Positions 17,666-27,052 of a DNA stretch of 64,000 nt are shown here, piece by piece. Numbering within the stretch: position 1 is the first letter of the stretch; the number at the start of each line of letters is the position of its first letter. Position numbers and translations under genes: made by a program. The notes under the pieces are model-generated. The model was not told the DNA's origin, did no database searches, and saw nothing but the letters and a program-made list of their open reading frames with translations. The stretch is from Burkholderia sp. 9120 (lineage in GTDB: Bacteria > Pseudomonadota > Gammaproteobacteria > Burkholderiales > Burkholderiaceae). The stretch is from assembly GCF_000745015.1 (NCBI RefSeq), contig NZ_JQNA01000002.1, positions 5,642,001 through 5,706,000 on the forward strand, written 5' to 3'.

Positions 17666-19222
17666 GTGAATCCGACCGCCGCTGCCCTGCCCTTCCGAAA
17701 CGCCCTGTTCGCGATGCTCGGCATCGGCCTCGTCAACATGCTGGTTGCGCTCGACCAGACCGTCGTCAGCACCGCGTTGCCGTCCATCGTCGCCGAGCTG
17801 CACGGCTTCGAGTACTACGCGTGGATCGCGAGCGCATATTTGCTGGCGTCGGTGGTGACGGTGCCGGTGTTTGGGCGGCTCGGCGACTACTTCGGCCGCA
17901 AGCGCTTCGTGATCGCGGCGGTCATCACGTTCACGGTGGCGTCCGTGCTGTGCGGCGTCGCGAACGACATGCTGTTCCTCGTGATCGCGCGCGGTCTGCA
18001 AGGTATCGGCGGCGGGATGATGGTCGGCACGGCGTTCGCGTCGATCCCGGATCTGTTCCCCGATCCGCGGGCGCGGGTTCGCTGGCAAGTGGTGATGGCC
18101 GCCGCGTACGGGATCGGCACCGCGGCGGGGCCGTCGCTGGGCGGCTGGATGAGCGAACACTGGGGCTGGCGTTCCACCTTCCTGATCAACCTGCCGGTGG
18201 GCGCGGCGGCGCTCTACTTCATCTGGGCGCATCTGCCGAACCTTCAGCGTCCGCACGAAGGCGAAGTGAAGATCGACTGGCTCGGCGCGGCGCTGGTCGC
18301 CGCGGTGCTCGGCGGTCTGCAGGCCTTGATCGAAGCCGTGCCGAAACACGGCCTCACGGCCGGCAATCTGGTGCTAGCCGTCTGCGTGATCGCCGGCGCG
18401 ATTGCCTTGCTGGTGTGCGAAAAACGCGCCACACATCCCATCATTCCGCTCGACCTGTTCAAGGACGCACAACTCGTCACGCTGTTCACGCTCGGCATGC
18501 TGTCGGGCTTCGTGATGTTCTCGCTGATCTTCTTCGCGCCGCTGCTGCTGCAAGGCGGCTTCGGGTTGTCGCCGCAACAGGCTGGCCTGCTCGCCACGCC
18601 GATCGCCGCGTGTATCGCCCTCGGCAGTGTGCTGAACACGCGGATCGTGATTCACATGAAGAAGCCCACACGGATTCTGTCGATCGGCTTTGCGCTGCTG
18701 CTGTTCGCGTCGATCGGGCTGGCCTTCGCCAATCCGGATACGCCCTACCTATGGATCGAACTGCCGATGGCGGCGGTCGGTATCGGCCTCGGCTTCATCC
18801 TCAATAATCTGAATGTGTTCGGCCAGGAGATTGCCGGACGTGAGCGCTTCGGCATTACGACCGCGCTGCTGCAATCCACCCGAATGGTGGGCGGCATGCT
18901 CGGCACGAGTATCGTCGCGACTGTCGTGCAGCATCACTACCGCGACGTCGTTACGCGCACGCTCAGCGTGCTCGGCGAGCCGGCCGCGTCGCAATGGCAG
19001 TCGCGTTTCGTCGATCTGCGCATTCTGATCGACGACGCTTCGCGCCTGAAACTGATCGCGGATATGAAGCCGTCAGGGCTCAATACGCTCGCGCTGATCG
19101 ACACCGCGCGCGATGCTCTGGTGCAGTCGATTCATATCGGCGTCTGGCTCACGGCCGTCGCGGCGCTGGCGGCCGCGTTGCTGGTGCAACGCATTTCGCA
19201 TGTGGTGTTCCGCAAGAGCTGA
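17666..19222 (+). CDS. MFS drug exporter, DHA2 (EmrB/QacA) family
   Basis: A 518-residue, 14-helix major-facilitator antiporter. Typical DHA2 motifs are DQTVVSTALPSIVAEL in helix 1, GRLGDYFGRKRFV (motif A) and ARGLQGIGGGMMVG (motif B). It expels drugs or toxic compounds using the proton gradient. The start is probably the GTG at 17666; no ribosome site is evident and no upstream in-frame ATG gives a sensible N-terminus. The nested inverted repeat in its leader suggests a repressor, but no regulator gene is adjacent. Confidence 0.92.
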   Translation: MNPTAAALPFRNALFAMLGIGLVNMLVALDQTVVSTALPSIVAELHGFEYYAWIASAYLLASVVTVPVFGRLGDYFGRKRFVIAAVITFTVASVLCGVANDMLFLVIARGLQGIGGGMMVGTAFASIPDLFPDPRARVRWQVVMAAAYGIGTAAGPSLGGWMSEHWGWRSTFLINLPVGAAALYFIWAHLPNLQRPHEGEVKIDWLGAALVAAVLGGLQALIEAVPKHGLTAGNLVLAVCVIAGAIALLVCEKRATHPIIPLDLFKDAQLVTLFTLGMLSGFVMFSLIFFAPLLLQGGFGLSPQQAGLLATPIAACIALGSVLNTRIVIHMKKPTRILSIGFALLLFASIGLAFANPDTPYLWIELPMAAVGIGLGFILNNLNVFGQEIAGRERFGITTALLQSTRMVGGMLGTSIVATVVQHHYRDVVTRTLSVLGEPAASQWQSRFVDLRILIDDASRLKLIADMKPSGLNTLALIDTARDALVQSIHIGVWLTAVAALAAALLVQRISHVVFRKS

Positions 19223-19360
19223 TCTGCATCGCGGCGCGAGGCGCGGCACGATTGCTGCTGACGCTGGCAGCACGTGTCGGGTGTCGCCAAGGTTTAACAA
19301 TAGGGCTCTCGAAACGCACCTATAGTAGAAGCTCTTTCAAATCTTCAGAGGGAGCCCACG

Positions 19361-19816
19361 ATGAAAGCACGCACGTATCGGGCCGCAACCGCAGGGATTC
19401 TGTTCGCCGCGTTGCTGCCACTTTCGGCGGCCAACGCGCAACTCGGCAATCTACTTCAGCAGGGCAACTCGGGCGGATCGTCCGGCGGTGCACTCGGCAG
19501 CCTCGGCGGCCTGGGCGGCGCGCTATCGGGACAATCCGTGACCTCAGGCAGCACCGGCAACGTCGCCGGCGTGCTGCAGTTCTGTATTAAGAACAACTAT
19601 CTCAGCGGCGACGGCGCTTCGTCGGTGAAGGACTCGCTGATGAGCAAACTGCCGGGCGGCTCGTCCACCTCGGACAGCGGCTATACCCAGGGCGCCAAAG
19701 GCATCCTCAGTAGCGGCAGCGGCCAGCAGGTGGATCTGAGCGGAGGCGGCCTGAAGGAACAGGTCACCAAACAGGTGTGCGACAAGATTCTCGCCCAGGG
19801 GAAATCCCTGCTTTGA
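19361..19816 (+). CDS. DUF2501 exported protein (YjjA-like)
   Basis: A 151-residue periplasmic protein. It has a signal peptide at 1-26 (GILFAALLPLSAANA), a Gly/Ser-rich spacer, and the DUF2501 domain at about 65-150: VAGVLQFCIKNNYL, VKDSLMSKLPG, LKEQVTKQVCDKILAQGKSLL. Two cysteines in the mature part could form a disulfide. E. coli YjjA has the same domain and no firm function. Ribosome site GAGGGAG. Confidence 0.88.
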   Translation: MKARTYRAATAGILFAALLPLSAANAQLGNLLQQGNSGGSSGGALGSLGGLGGALSGQSVTSGSTGNVAGVLQFCIKNNYLSGDGASSVKDSLMSKLPGGSSTSDSGYTQGAKGILSSGSGQQVDLSGGGLKEQVTKQVCDKILAQGKSLL

Positions 19817-20001
19817 GCCGGTCGCGAACCGTGTCGCGGGCTCGCGTTGCCCGCCTGGCTTGCCTGCGCGGGTAACGGGCTGGTCACACGGCCCAATTGT
19901 CAAATACCCTCATGAGGCCGAACGGCGGTCAACGTAATCGGTACGGCTAACGTTTCTGGAGAACGCACGTAACCTTCGTGCTTATCCTGGGGAGCTACGA
20001 A

Positions 20002-20463
20002 ATGAATAAGCCGTTCCTGATTCTCGCGCTGAGCGCCGCCTTCGCATCCTCCGCCGCGTTCGCGCAAGCCAGCGCGCCGATGGCGGCGTCCGCCATGTCA
20101 TCGGGCGCTGTGAGCGCCGTCTGTAAAGACGGAACCTCTTACTCGGGCGCCACGATGAAGGGCGCCTGCCGGGGTCACGGCGGCGTCGACAAGAAAGCGG
20201 CTTCCAAGATGAGCGCCCCGGCAGCGGCAGCGGCACCCGCCGCCTCGTCACCCGCGGCAGCACCGAAGCCGATGGCCGCGATGTCGTCCAGCGCGCCGGC
20301 AGCGGGCGGCGGCCCCGGCAAGGTATGGGTCAATACGAGCACCAAGGTGTACCACTGCTCCGGCGACAAGTACTACGGTAAGACGAAGCAAGGCTCGTAC
20401 ATGTCCGAAGCCGATGCCAAGACGAAGGGCTATCACGCGGATCACGGCAAGGCTTGCCAGTAA
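20002..20463 (+). CDS. Exported DUF3761-domain protein
   Basis: A 153-residue secreted or periplasmic protein. It has a signal peptide (1-21, ending AFA), a DUF3761 motif (VCKDGTSYSGATMKGACRGHGGVDKK), an Ala/Pro-rich linker, and a C-terminal domain (VWVNTSTKVYHCSGDKYYGKT, then HADHGKAC). Paired cysteines in each domain suggest disulfides. I chose ATG 20002 since GGGGAG precedes it and the signal peptide begins there. Function unknown. A bidirectional terminator follows. Confidence 0.82.
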   Translation: MNKPFLILALSAAFASSAAFAQASAPMAASAMSSGAVSAVCKDGTSYSGATMKGACRGHGGVDKKAASKMSAPAAAAAPAASSPAAAPKPMAAMSSSAPAAGGGPGKVWVNTSTKVYHCSGDKYYGKTKQGSYMSEADAKTKGYHADHGKACQ

Positions 20464-20502
20464 TCGCGGCAGACTAAGCAACGCGAAACGCGAGCACCAC
20501 GG

Positions 20503-20535
20503 AAAACGCCGCCGGTTTTTGACCGGCGGCGTTTT
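20503..20535. terminator. Bidirectional rho-independent terminator
   Basis: Stem AAAACGCCGCCGG (20503-20515) with CCGGCGGCGTTTT (20523-20535) and a T-rich loop. T-runs appear after the stem on both strands. It separates the rightward DUF3761 gene from the leftward glucarate genes. Confidence 0.88.
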
Positions 20536-20600
20536 TCATTGCGGCGACATCGAGCGCGGCGACCAGGGCCGCACCGACTGCGGCGGCCCGGCTTTCCCGA

Positions 20601-21950
20601 TCAGCGCACGAGGCACGGGCGCTTGTTGTCGAACTTCCAGTTCGGAATCAGATACTGCATCGCGACGCCGTCGTCGCGCGCGCCGAGACCATGCTGCTGA
20701 TACAGCGCGTGCGCTTTCTCGAGTTCGTCCATATCCAGCTCGACGCCCAGACCCGGCGTCTGCGGCACCTTGACCTTACCGCCGACGATCCGCAGCGGAT
20801 CGCGCGTCAGACGCTGCCCGTCCTGCCAGATCCAGTGCGTGTCGATCGCGGTGATCTTGCCGGGCGCCGCGGCCGCCACCTGCGTGAACATGGCCAGCGA
20901 AATATCGAAGTGGTTGTTCGAATGCGAGCCCCACGTGAGGCCCCATTCGTTGCACATCTGCGCAACGCGCACCGAACCCTGCATGGTCCAGAAGTGCGGA
21001 TCGGCCAGCGGAATATCCACGGACTGCAACTGGATCGCGTGGCCCATTTGACGCCAGTCGGTGGCGATCATGTTGGTCGCCGTCGGCAAGCCGGTCGCAC
21101 GTCGGAACTCGGCCATCACCTCGCGGCCCGAGTAGCCGTTTTCCGCGCCGCACGGATCTTCCGCGTAAGCCAGCACGTCGTGCTGATCGCGGCACAGGCG
21201 CACCGCTTCCGCCAGCGACCACGCGCCGTTCGGATCGAGCGTCACGCGCGCGTTCGGAAAGCGTTCGGCGAGCGCCGTGACCGCTTCGATTTCAGCGTCG
21301 CCGGACAGCACGCCGCCCTTCAGCTTGAAGTCGTTGAAACCGTAACGCGCCTGCGCGGCCTCGGCGAGCCGCACCACGGCCTCGGGGGTCATCGCCTGTT
21401 CGGTGCGTACGCGCTCCCAGTCGTCGTGTCCGTCGGCGCCGCTTGCATACGGCAGATCGGTTTGATTGCGGTCGCCGATATAGAACAGATAGCCGAGCAT
21501 TTCCACTTCGTCGCGTTGCTGGCCTTCGCCGAGCAGCGCCGCGACCGGCACGCCGAGATGCTGGCCGAGCAGATCGAGCAACGCGGCCTCGAGCGCGGTG
21601 ACCGCGTGAATGGTGGTGCGCAGATCGAAGGTTTGCAGGCCGCGTCCACCCGCGTCGCGGTCGGCGAATTGCGTGCGCGCCTTGTTCAGGATCGCTTGCA
21701 AATTGCCGATCGACTGGCCGACCACGAACGGCCGCGCGTCGTCGATGGTCTTGCGGATGCTCTCGCCGCCCGGCACTTCGCCGACGCCCATATGCCCCGC
21801 GCTATCACGCAGAATCACAATGTTGCGCGTGAAGAACGGGCCATGCGCGCCGCTCAGATTCATCAGCATGCTGTCGCGTCCGGCGACGGGCACGACGCGC
21901 AGTTCGGTGACGGTCGGCGTCGCGTTCGATTGAGTGGGTTGCGTGGACAT
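20601..21950 (-). CDS. gudD: D-glucarate dehydratase
   Basis: A 449-residue enolase-superfamily enzyme that dehydrates D-glucarate to 5-keto-4-deoxyglucarate. Visible hallmarks are the N-terminal lid with [17 protein letters not shown], the KxK base motif in FNDFKLKGG, metal ligands in VTLDPNGAW and YAEDPCG, and the His base region [10 protein letters not shown]. Length and sequence match GudD closely. Start ATG 21950; the longer open frame upstream reads part of the transporter region out of frame. It is downstream of the transporter gene (143-bp gap) and probably co-transcribed. Confidence 0.95.
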   Translation of the reverse strand: MSTQPTQSNATPTVTELRVVPVAGRDSMLMNLSGAHGPFFTRNIVILRDSAGHMGVGEVPGGESIRKTIDDARPFVVGQSIGNLQAILNKARTQFADRDAGGRGLQTFDLRTTIHAVTALEAALLDLLGQHLGVPVAALLGEGQQRDEVEMLGYLFYIGDRNQTDLPYASGADGHDDWERVRTEQAMTPEAVVRLAEAAQARYGFNDFKLKGGVLSGDAEIEAVTALAERFPNARVTLDPNGAWSLAEAVRLCRDQHDVLAYAEDPCGAENGYSGREVMAEFRRATGLPTATNMIATDWRQMGHAIQLQSVDIPLADPHFWTMQGSVRVAQMCNEWGLTWGSHSNNHFDISLAMFTQVAAAAPGKITAIDTHWIWQDGQRLTRDPLRIVGGKVKVPQTPGLGVELDMDELEKAHALYQQHGLGARDDGVAMQYLIPNWKFDNKRPCLVR

Positions 21951-22093
21951 GATGTTGAGCCTGGTAAGTGAGTGAGTTAGTGAGCCGGCGAGTGAACAGC
22001 GTAGCGCGCTGTAGCGCTCGCGTTCGACACGGCCGGCGGACGGCAAGAAGAAGTGGCATGACCCATGACGAACACCGCTAACGATCAGTGTAA

Positions 22094-23425
22094 TCAGTGC
22101 GCGTTGCGGTGCACCGGCTCCGGCAGCGCGTCGCGATTCACGCGCCGGTCGCGGGTCAGAAAACCGGCCGCCGCCGCAATCAGCGACGCCACGCCGAGGC
22201 CATACAGGCCACCGGTAATCGAACCGGTGTGCTGCTGCAGATAGCCGAACGTGGCCGGCGCGAAGAAGCCGCCGAGGTTGCCGACCGAGTTGATCAACGC
22301 GATCACCGCGGCCGCCACGCGGGCATCCAGATAGCCTTGCGGAATCGGCCAGAACAGCGAAGCCGCCGCCTTGAAGCCGATCGCCGAAAAACAGATCGCC
22401 ACGAACGACAACACCGGATTGCCCGACGTCGACGCGAACAGCCCGCACGCCGCGATCACCAGCGCCACCGCGAGCCACGCCTGCTGGAAGCGCCATTTCG
22501 ACGACAGCACCGCGAAGCAGTACATCGCGACCATGGCGATCAGCCACGGAATCGCGTTGAGCATGCCGACCTGGAAATCGGTGAGGCCGCCCATCTTGCG
22601 GATGATGGTCGGCAGCCAGAAGGTCGCGGCGTAGATGGTCAATTGAATCGCGAAGTACAGGAGGCAGAACAGCAGGATCTGCGGGTCCTTCAGCAGTTTC
22701 ATGGCGGGCAGATGCGCGCCGCCGTGCGCCTCGCGCTCGGCCTGCTCCTTCGCGATCGAGGTTTCGAGCACCGTGCGTTCTTCGGCCGTGAGCCACGACG
22801 CGTCACGAATGCGCGACTTCAGCAGCATCCAGCTCACGCCGCATAGCACGATCGAGAAACCGCCTTCGACGAGGAACATCCACTGCCAGCCGTGCAGACC
22901 GAAGCCGCGAATGGACAGCAGGCTGCCGGTGATCGGGCCGGACAGCACCGAGGCGAGCGCCGAGCCGGCCAGAAAAACCGCCACCGCTTTGCCGCGATCT
23001 TTCTGCGGCAGCCACTGGGTGAAGTAAAACACCACGCCGGGGAAGAAGCCCGCCTCGGCGACGCCGAGCAGAAAGCGCAGCACATAGAACGACGTGTCGT
23101 TCCAGACGAACGCCATGGCCGCCGCGACCAGTCCCCACGTGCCCATGATGCGGGTCAGCCACGCGCGCGCGCCGTACTTCTGCATCAGCACGTTCGACGG
23201 CACTTCGAACAGCGCATAACCGATGAAGAACAAACCGCTGCCCAGACCATACGCCGCCGCGCCGATGCCCAGGTCCGTCTGCATGTGCGAATTGACGAAG
23301 CCGATGTTCACGCGGTCGATGTAGTTCGCGATGAACATGATCAGGAACAGCGGCAATACGTGCCGCTTGACTTTGGAGACCGCGGATTCGAGCGGATCGG
23401 CGGCCGGGGCAAGAGCAGAGGTCAA
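22094..23425 (-). CDS. gudP: Glucarate/galactarate MFS transporter (anion:cation symporter family)
   Basis: A 12-helix major-facilitator symporter, about 443 residues, of the ACS family ([28 protein letters not shown] is the typical opening, with the motif [18 protein letters not shown]). It imports hexarates for the adjacent dehydratase. The start is uncertain. A TTG at 23425 has GGAGA five bases before it and gives a normal family N-terminus; the frame is open to another TTG at 23470 with no ribosome site. Expression is probably set by the divergent FadR-type regulator through the site at 23520-23530. Confidence 0.9.
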   Translation of the reverse strand: MTSALAPAADPLESAVSKVKRHVLPLFLIMFIANYIDRVNIGFVNSHMQTDLGIGAAAYGLGSGLFFIGYALFEVPSNVLMQKYGARAWLTRIMGTWGLVAAAMAFVWNDTSFYVLRFLLGVAEAGFFPGVVFYFTQWLPQKDRGKAVAVFLAGSALASVLSGPITGSLLSIRGFGLHGWQWMFLVEGGFSIVLCGVSWMLLKSRIRDASWLTAEERTVLETSIAKEQAEREAHGGAHLPAMKLLKDPQILLFCLLYFAIQLTIYAATFWLPTIIRKMGGLTDFQVGMLNAIPWLIAMVAMYCFAVLSSKWRFQQAWLAVALVIAACGLFASTSGNPVLSFVAICFSAIGFKAAASLFWPIPQGYLDARVAAAVIALINSVGNLGGFFAPATFGYLQQHTGSITGGLYGLGVASLIAAAAGFLTRDRRVNRDALPEPVHRNAH

Positions 23426-23519
23426 GGTTGTCTCCAGTATCGGCCACTTGGGTGGCCTGATCGAACACAACGCGGCGCATTCGGGCAGAGAAGCAGAGGT
23501 GCGGGAAACGCGTGATACG

Positions 23520-23530
23520 TTGTCTGACGA
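23520..23530. promoter_or_regulatory. Candidate FadR-type operator of the glucarate genes
   Basis: TTGTCTGACGA fits the FadR-subfamily consensus TNGTNNNACNA and sits in a short palindrome (TGTC-TGAC-GACA). It lies about 95 bp before the gudP start and 300 bp before the divergent regulator gene. No other clear element is visible in the 400-bp divergent region. Confidence 0.55.
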
Positions 23531-23828
23531 CAGTCTACATGGAGAGGTCGAGTGATTCCAATTCGGTGTTTACCCTTTCCCGACGAAATCGCCGTCCTGC
23601 ATGGATTTCATATAGATTGACCACGACTGACCGTGCTGTGTTTTGCATCAAACCAGGACGTCTGATGACAATAATATGATGTATCTCCACCGGGTGGCAG
23701 ATTAAGATCTCAGTCGCGGGATCGTCCGTGCCGCCGAGCGGCGCTATGATGGCCGGGCCGTCCCGTTGTACGACCTCTCGCGCACGCAACGTGCGCATTT
23801 TCAGCCGATTAGCCGACAAGCCACAGAA

Positions 23829-24557
23829 ATGAGCAGCCTAACTGAGAAGGTGGTGGCCACCCTTTCCGACGAAATCCGCCGCGGCGCGTTGCGGCCGGGC
23901 GACCGCATTCCCACCGAAGTCGCGATGATGAAGCAGCTCTCCGTGAGCCGCTCCGTGGTACGTGAGGCGATCTCGCGCCTGCAAGCGGCCAGGGTGGTCG
24001 AGACACGGCACGGCATCGGCACCTTCGTGCTCGCGCCCGCTTCGGAAGAACCGCTGCAACTGCCCGCCGCCGATCTCTCCAGCATGCTGGACGTGATGGC
24101 GATCATCGAATTCCGGATCGACGTCGAAGCCGCGTCGGCCGCGCTCGCCGCCGCGCGGCGCACGGACCAGCATCTGAAGCAGATGCGCGCCGCGCTGACG
24201 CGCTTCGAGTCGGAACTCGAACGCGGCAGCACCGACACCGTCGCGCACGACATCGAGTTTCATTTGCAGATCGCGCGGGCGAGCGGCAACCGTTACTTCT
24301 TCGACGTGCTCAGCCAGTTGGGCCGCTCGGTGAGTCCGCGTACGCGACTCGGCACCGCCGAGATCGCGGAGCTGGACCATATCGAGCATCTGCGCAACGT
24401 ACTGGCCGAGCACCAGATGATCCATCGCGCGATCGAACGCCAGGACGCGGACGACGCGCGCGCCGCCATGCGCATGCATCTGAGCAACAGTCGCGAACGG
24501 TTGCGTCGCGCGCATGCGGCGAGTCAGACGGACGGTCAGGTGGCAAGTCGAGGCTGA
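23829..24557 (+). CDS. FadR-family (GntR) transcriptional regulator of glucarate genes
   Basis: A 242-residue regulator. It has a GntR winged HTH at about 1-70 (LSDEIRRGALRPGDRIPTE, LSVSRSVVREAISRLQAARVVETRHGIGTFVL) and an all-helical FCD effector domain at about 85-225. The metal ligands are spread as D/E and H residues (for example HDIEFHLQIA and EHQMIHRAI). FCD domains bind organic acids. It is divergent from gudP-gudD, so glucarate or a catabolite is the likely ligand. The ATG at 23829 gives the standard N-terminus; the frame is open further upstream. Confidence 0.9.
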   Translation: MSSLTEKVVATLSDEIRRGALRPGDRIPTEVAMMKQLSVSRSVVREAISRLQAARVVETRHGIGTFVLAPASEEPLQLPAADLSSMLDVMAIIEFRIDVEAASAALAAARRTDQHLKQMRAALTRFESELERGSTDTVAHDIEFHLQIARASGNRYFFDVLSQLGRSVSPRTRLGTAEIAELDHIEHLRNVLAEHQMIHRAIERQDADDARAAMRMHLSNSRERLRRAHAASQTDGQVASRG

Positions 24558-24878
24558 CGCGCATGACGCGCGCTCGATCTACCGGCAAGGCGCCCTCGTC
24601 GATCTAAACATGGATCGAACAGGCACGATTAACCGCCATTCGTCGCTCGCTTAAAAACTCAAGAACGCGCCCACGCCGCCGTTAATAGACGGTGGGGTGG
24701 CCACACGGCAGTCCGCCAATCCCCACCTGTTTCCCCATTCAACGGCGCCCGACTACTTCCTCGACTACGACGCATCTCGTCGCTTGAGGCAGAGGTCGCG
24801 GCCAGGCACGCGCGGCGCAAGTCTCCCGATCGCGCCACGCCGCTCCGATTCACGGCACGTCTCTGGAGTTGTCAGATT
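24558..24878. other. Intergenic region before the haemoglobin/c-di-GMP cluster
   Basis: About 320 bases. Apart from the ribosome site CTGGAG at 24863-24868 I see no gene, no terminator with a T-run and no convincing operator. The promoter of the five-gene cluster at 24879-31131 should lie here. Confidence 0.5.
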
Positions 24879-25826
24879 GTGAAGTTGCGAATTCCTGGGC
24901 ATCGGCATGTCCTGCGGACAGGGCTGCTCTGCGCCTCTCTCGCTGCCGTACCGTTGGCCGCGCAGGCCGAAGTGCAGTCTCCGGCACAGACTCAAGCCCC
25001 AGCTTCAGCGCAGTCCGAAGCGCCCGCTACGGGCGGCAAACTGCTGCTCACCGGCGGCGTATCCGAAGTCGAAGGATCAGCGGGCGGCGGGCTCACGCCC
25101 TGGGCTGTCATCGGCGGTTATGGCACCGGCGACCAGCTCGGCGGCAACGCCCACTTCACGTATCTGCGGACGCAGGACTTCGCGCTGTCCACGTACGGCG
25201 TCGCGGCGGGCTTGGCGAACCGGCTCGAGTTGTCGATCGCGCGCCAGACGTTCGATACGCGCAATGTCGGCCCTCAGTTGGGATTGCCCGCCGGGTTCAA
25301 ATTCAATCAGGACATTTTCGGCGTGAAGGTGCGCGTGGCCGGCGACGCCGTGCTCGACCAGGATAGCTGGCTGCCGCAGATCGCCGCCGGCATCCAGTTC
25401 AAGCACAACGAGCAGGGCGACATCGTCAAGGCCGTGGGCGCCACCAGCAATTCCGGCACTGATTTCTATGTGTCCGCAACTAAGTTGCTGCTCGCCCAAA
25501 GTCTGCTGCTGAACGCGACGCTGCGCATGACCAAGGCGAACCAGTTCGGCCTGCTTGGCTTCGGCGGAGATCGGTCGGATCGGTATCACCCGGAGATCGA
25601 AGCGTCGGCGGCGTACCTGCTGTCGAAAAACCTGACGGCCGGCGCCGAATACCGCACCAAGCCCAACAACCGGAACTTCGCGCGCGAACAGAATGCGTAT
25701 GACGCGTTCGTCGCCTGGGCGCCCACCAAACACCTGTCGCTCACCGCGGCTTACGTGGAGTTGGGCGACATCGCAACGGTCAGAAACCAGCACGGCGTCT
25801 ACCTGTCCGCCCAGGTGGGTTTCTGA
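24879..25826 (+). CDS. DUF3034 outer-membrane-type protein
   Basis: A 315-residue exported protein. It has a signal peptide (about 1-30, ending AAQA), a Gln/Pro/Ala spacer, then alternating amphipathic strands typical of a beta-barrel (for example LELSIARQTFDTRN, KLLLAQSLLLNATLRMT, HLSLTAAYVELGDIA) and a C-terminal Phe (YLSAQVGF). This matches DUF3034, a family of predicted outer-membrane proteins without known function. The start is GTG, 10 bases after CTGGAG. It heads a co-directional run with an exported haemoglobin, a cupredoxin and two c-di-GMP enzymes. Confidence 0.85.
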   Translation: MKLRIPGHRHVLRTGLLCASLAAVPLAAQAEVQSPAQTQAPASAQSEAPATGGKLLLTGGVSEVEGSAGGGLTPWAVIGGYGTGDQLGGNAHFTYLRTQDFALSTYGVAAGLANRLELSIARQTFDTRNVGPQLGLPAGFKFNQDIFGVKVRVAGDAVLDQDSWLPQIAAGIQFKHNEQGDIVKAVGATSNSGTDFYVSATKLLLAQSLLLNATLRMTKANQFGLLGFGGDRSDRYHPEIEASAAYLLSKNLTAGAEYRTKPNNRNFAREQNAYDAFVAWAPTKHLSLTAAYVELGDIATVRNQHGVYLSAQVGF

Positions 25827-25866
25827 CGCGCCCCCTCTACCACGACTCATGTCACCCAACGACGTC

Positions 25867-26310
25867 ATGAACCTTGTCCGCCGTACCTCGACTGCCGTGC
25901 TTCTGGCCGGCGCACTCGTTGCGTTCCTCGGCAGTTCGCCCGCGCGCGCCGACGACTCGCTTTACGAGGTCTTCGGCGAGAAAGCCGGCCTCGTCAAGAT
26001 CACCGACGACTTCGTCGCCGACCTGCTGGCCGATCCGCGCACGAGCCCGTACTTCGACGGCGTGTCGATCAAGCGTCTGAAGGAAAAGCTGGTCGAACAA
26101 TTCTGCGTGCTGACGGGCGGGCCGTGCGAATACACCGGCCGCACCATGAAGCGCAGTCACGAAGGGTTGAATATCAATCGCGCCGCCTTCAATGCGCTGG
26201 TCGAAGACCTGCAAAAGGCGATGGACAAGAACGATGTGCCGTTCCGCTCGCAGAACAAACTGCTGGCGAAACTGGCGCCCATGTATCGCGACATTGAAGA
26301 GCGCAACTAA
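25867..26310 (+). CDS. Exported group 1 truncated haemoglobin
   Basis: A 147-residue globin of the TrHbN type carrying a signal peptide (1-28, ending ARA), so it should act in the periplasm. The proximal haem His is His98 (KRSHEGLNI), and the family motif is GGPCEYTGRTM. Two cysteines, Cys80 and Cys87, flank VLTGGP and could form a disulfide or bind something. The distal B10 position, normally Tyr, appears to be Val50 (DDFVADLLADP). That is unlike NO-dioxygenating TrHbN and argues for sensing or redox work. An in-frame ATG at 25849 is an alternative start. It lies 40 bp after the DUF3034 gene. Confidence 0.9.
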   Translation: MNLVRRTSTAVLLAGALVAFLGSSPARADDSLYEVFGEKAGLVKITDDFVADLLADPRTSPYFDGVSIKRLKEKLVEQFCVLTGGPCEYTGRTMKRSHEGLNINRAAFNALVEDLQKAMDKNDVPFRSQNKLLAKLAPMYRDIEERN

Positions 26311-26414
26311 ACGCCGTCGAACGCGCGGCGCGACGGCGTGCAACGCCGCGGCCGGCACTGAACAACCGGCCACGCGTAGCGGCCACCGACGTATGAACTG
26401 ACGGGGATCACACA

Positions 26415-27035
26415 GTGACAAGAAGCAAATGGTTAAGCGTGGCGCTCACCGGCTGTTTGACCGCGCTGCTCGCTGTCCCGGCCCAAGCCGTGAGCCTGCA
26501 GGTCCAGGTGGTGGACCAGTCCGGCCAACCCGCCGCCGACACGGTGATCTACGCCATGCCGATGAGTACCAAGTTACCGGCGCGCCCACCGGCCGACGCG
26601 ATCATCGACCAGGTGCGCCGGCAATTCGTGCCGCTCGTTTCTGTCGTTCAGACGGGCGCTTCGATCAGCTTTCCGAACAAAGACAATATCGAGCACGACG
26701 TCTACTCGTTTTCCCCCGCGAAGAAATTCGAGCTCAAGCTGTACCACGGCATCCCGGCTCATCCCGTGGTGTTCGACAAACCGGGGCTGGTCGTGATGGG
26801 CTGCAACATCCACGACATGATGATTGCCTATCTGCTGATCGTCGATACGCCCTACTTCGCCAAAACGGACGCGCAAGGACACGCGTCGATCGCGGGTCTG
26901 CCCGCGGACAACTACCAGGTCACCGCCTGGAGCTATCGCGCAGTCGATCAGGACGCGCGCCCGGCGCAAAAATTGAATCTCGGCGCCGACGCTTCAGCGA
27001 AGTTCGTGCTGCAACTCAAGCCGGACGCAATGTAG
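26415..27035 (+). CDS. Periplasmic cupredoxin-like protein (methylamine-utilisation type)
   Basis: A 206-residue exported protein. It has a signal peptide (1-25, ending AQA) followed by a plastocyanin/azurin-like fold. Type-1 copper ligands are all present: His94 (NIEHDVY), Cys130, His133 and Met136 (GCNIHDMM). The C-terminal part (about 145-206) is a carboxypeptidase-regulatory-like beta domain (AGLPADNYQVTAWSY). It is often annotated as a methylamine utilisation protein by similarity, but no mau genes are here. An electron-transfer or copper-dependent sensing role is inferred. GTG start after GGGGAT. Confidence 0.87.
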   Translation: MTRSKWLSVALTGCLTALLAVPAQAVSLQVQVVDQSGQPAADTVIYAMPMSTKLPARPPADAIIDQVRRQFVPLVSVVQTGASISFPNKDNIEHDVYSFSPAKKFELKLYHGIPAHPVVFDKPGLVVMGCNIHDMMIAYLLIVDTPYFAKTDAQGHASIAGLPADNYQVTAWSYRAVDQDARPAQKLNLGADASAKFVLQLKPDAM

Positions 27036-27052
27036 GTCACCAGGGAGTCGGT

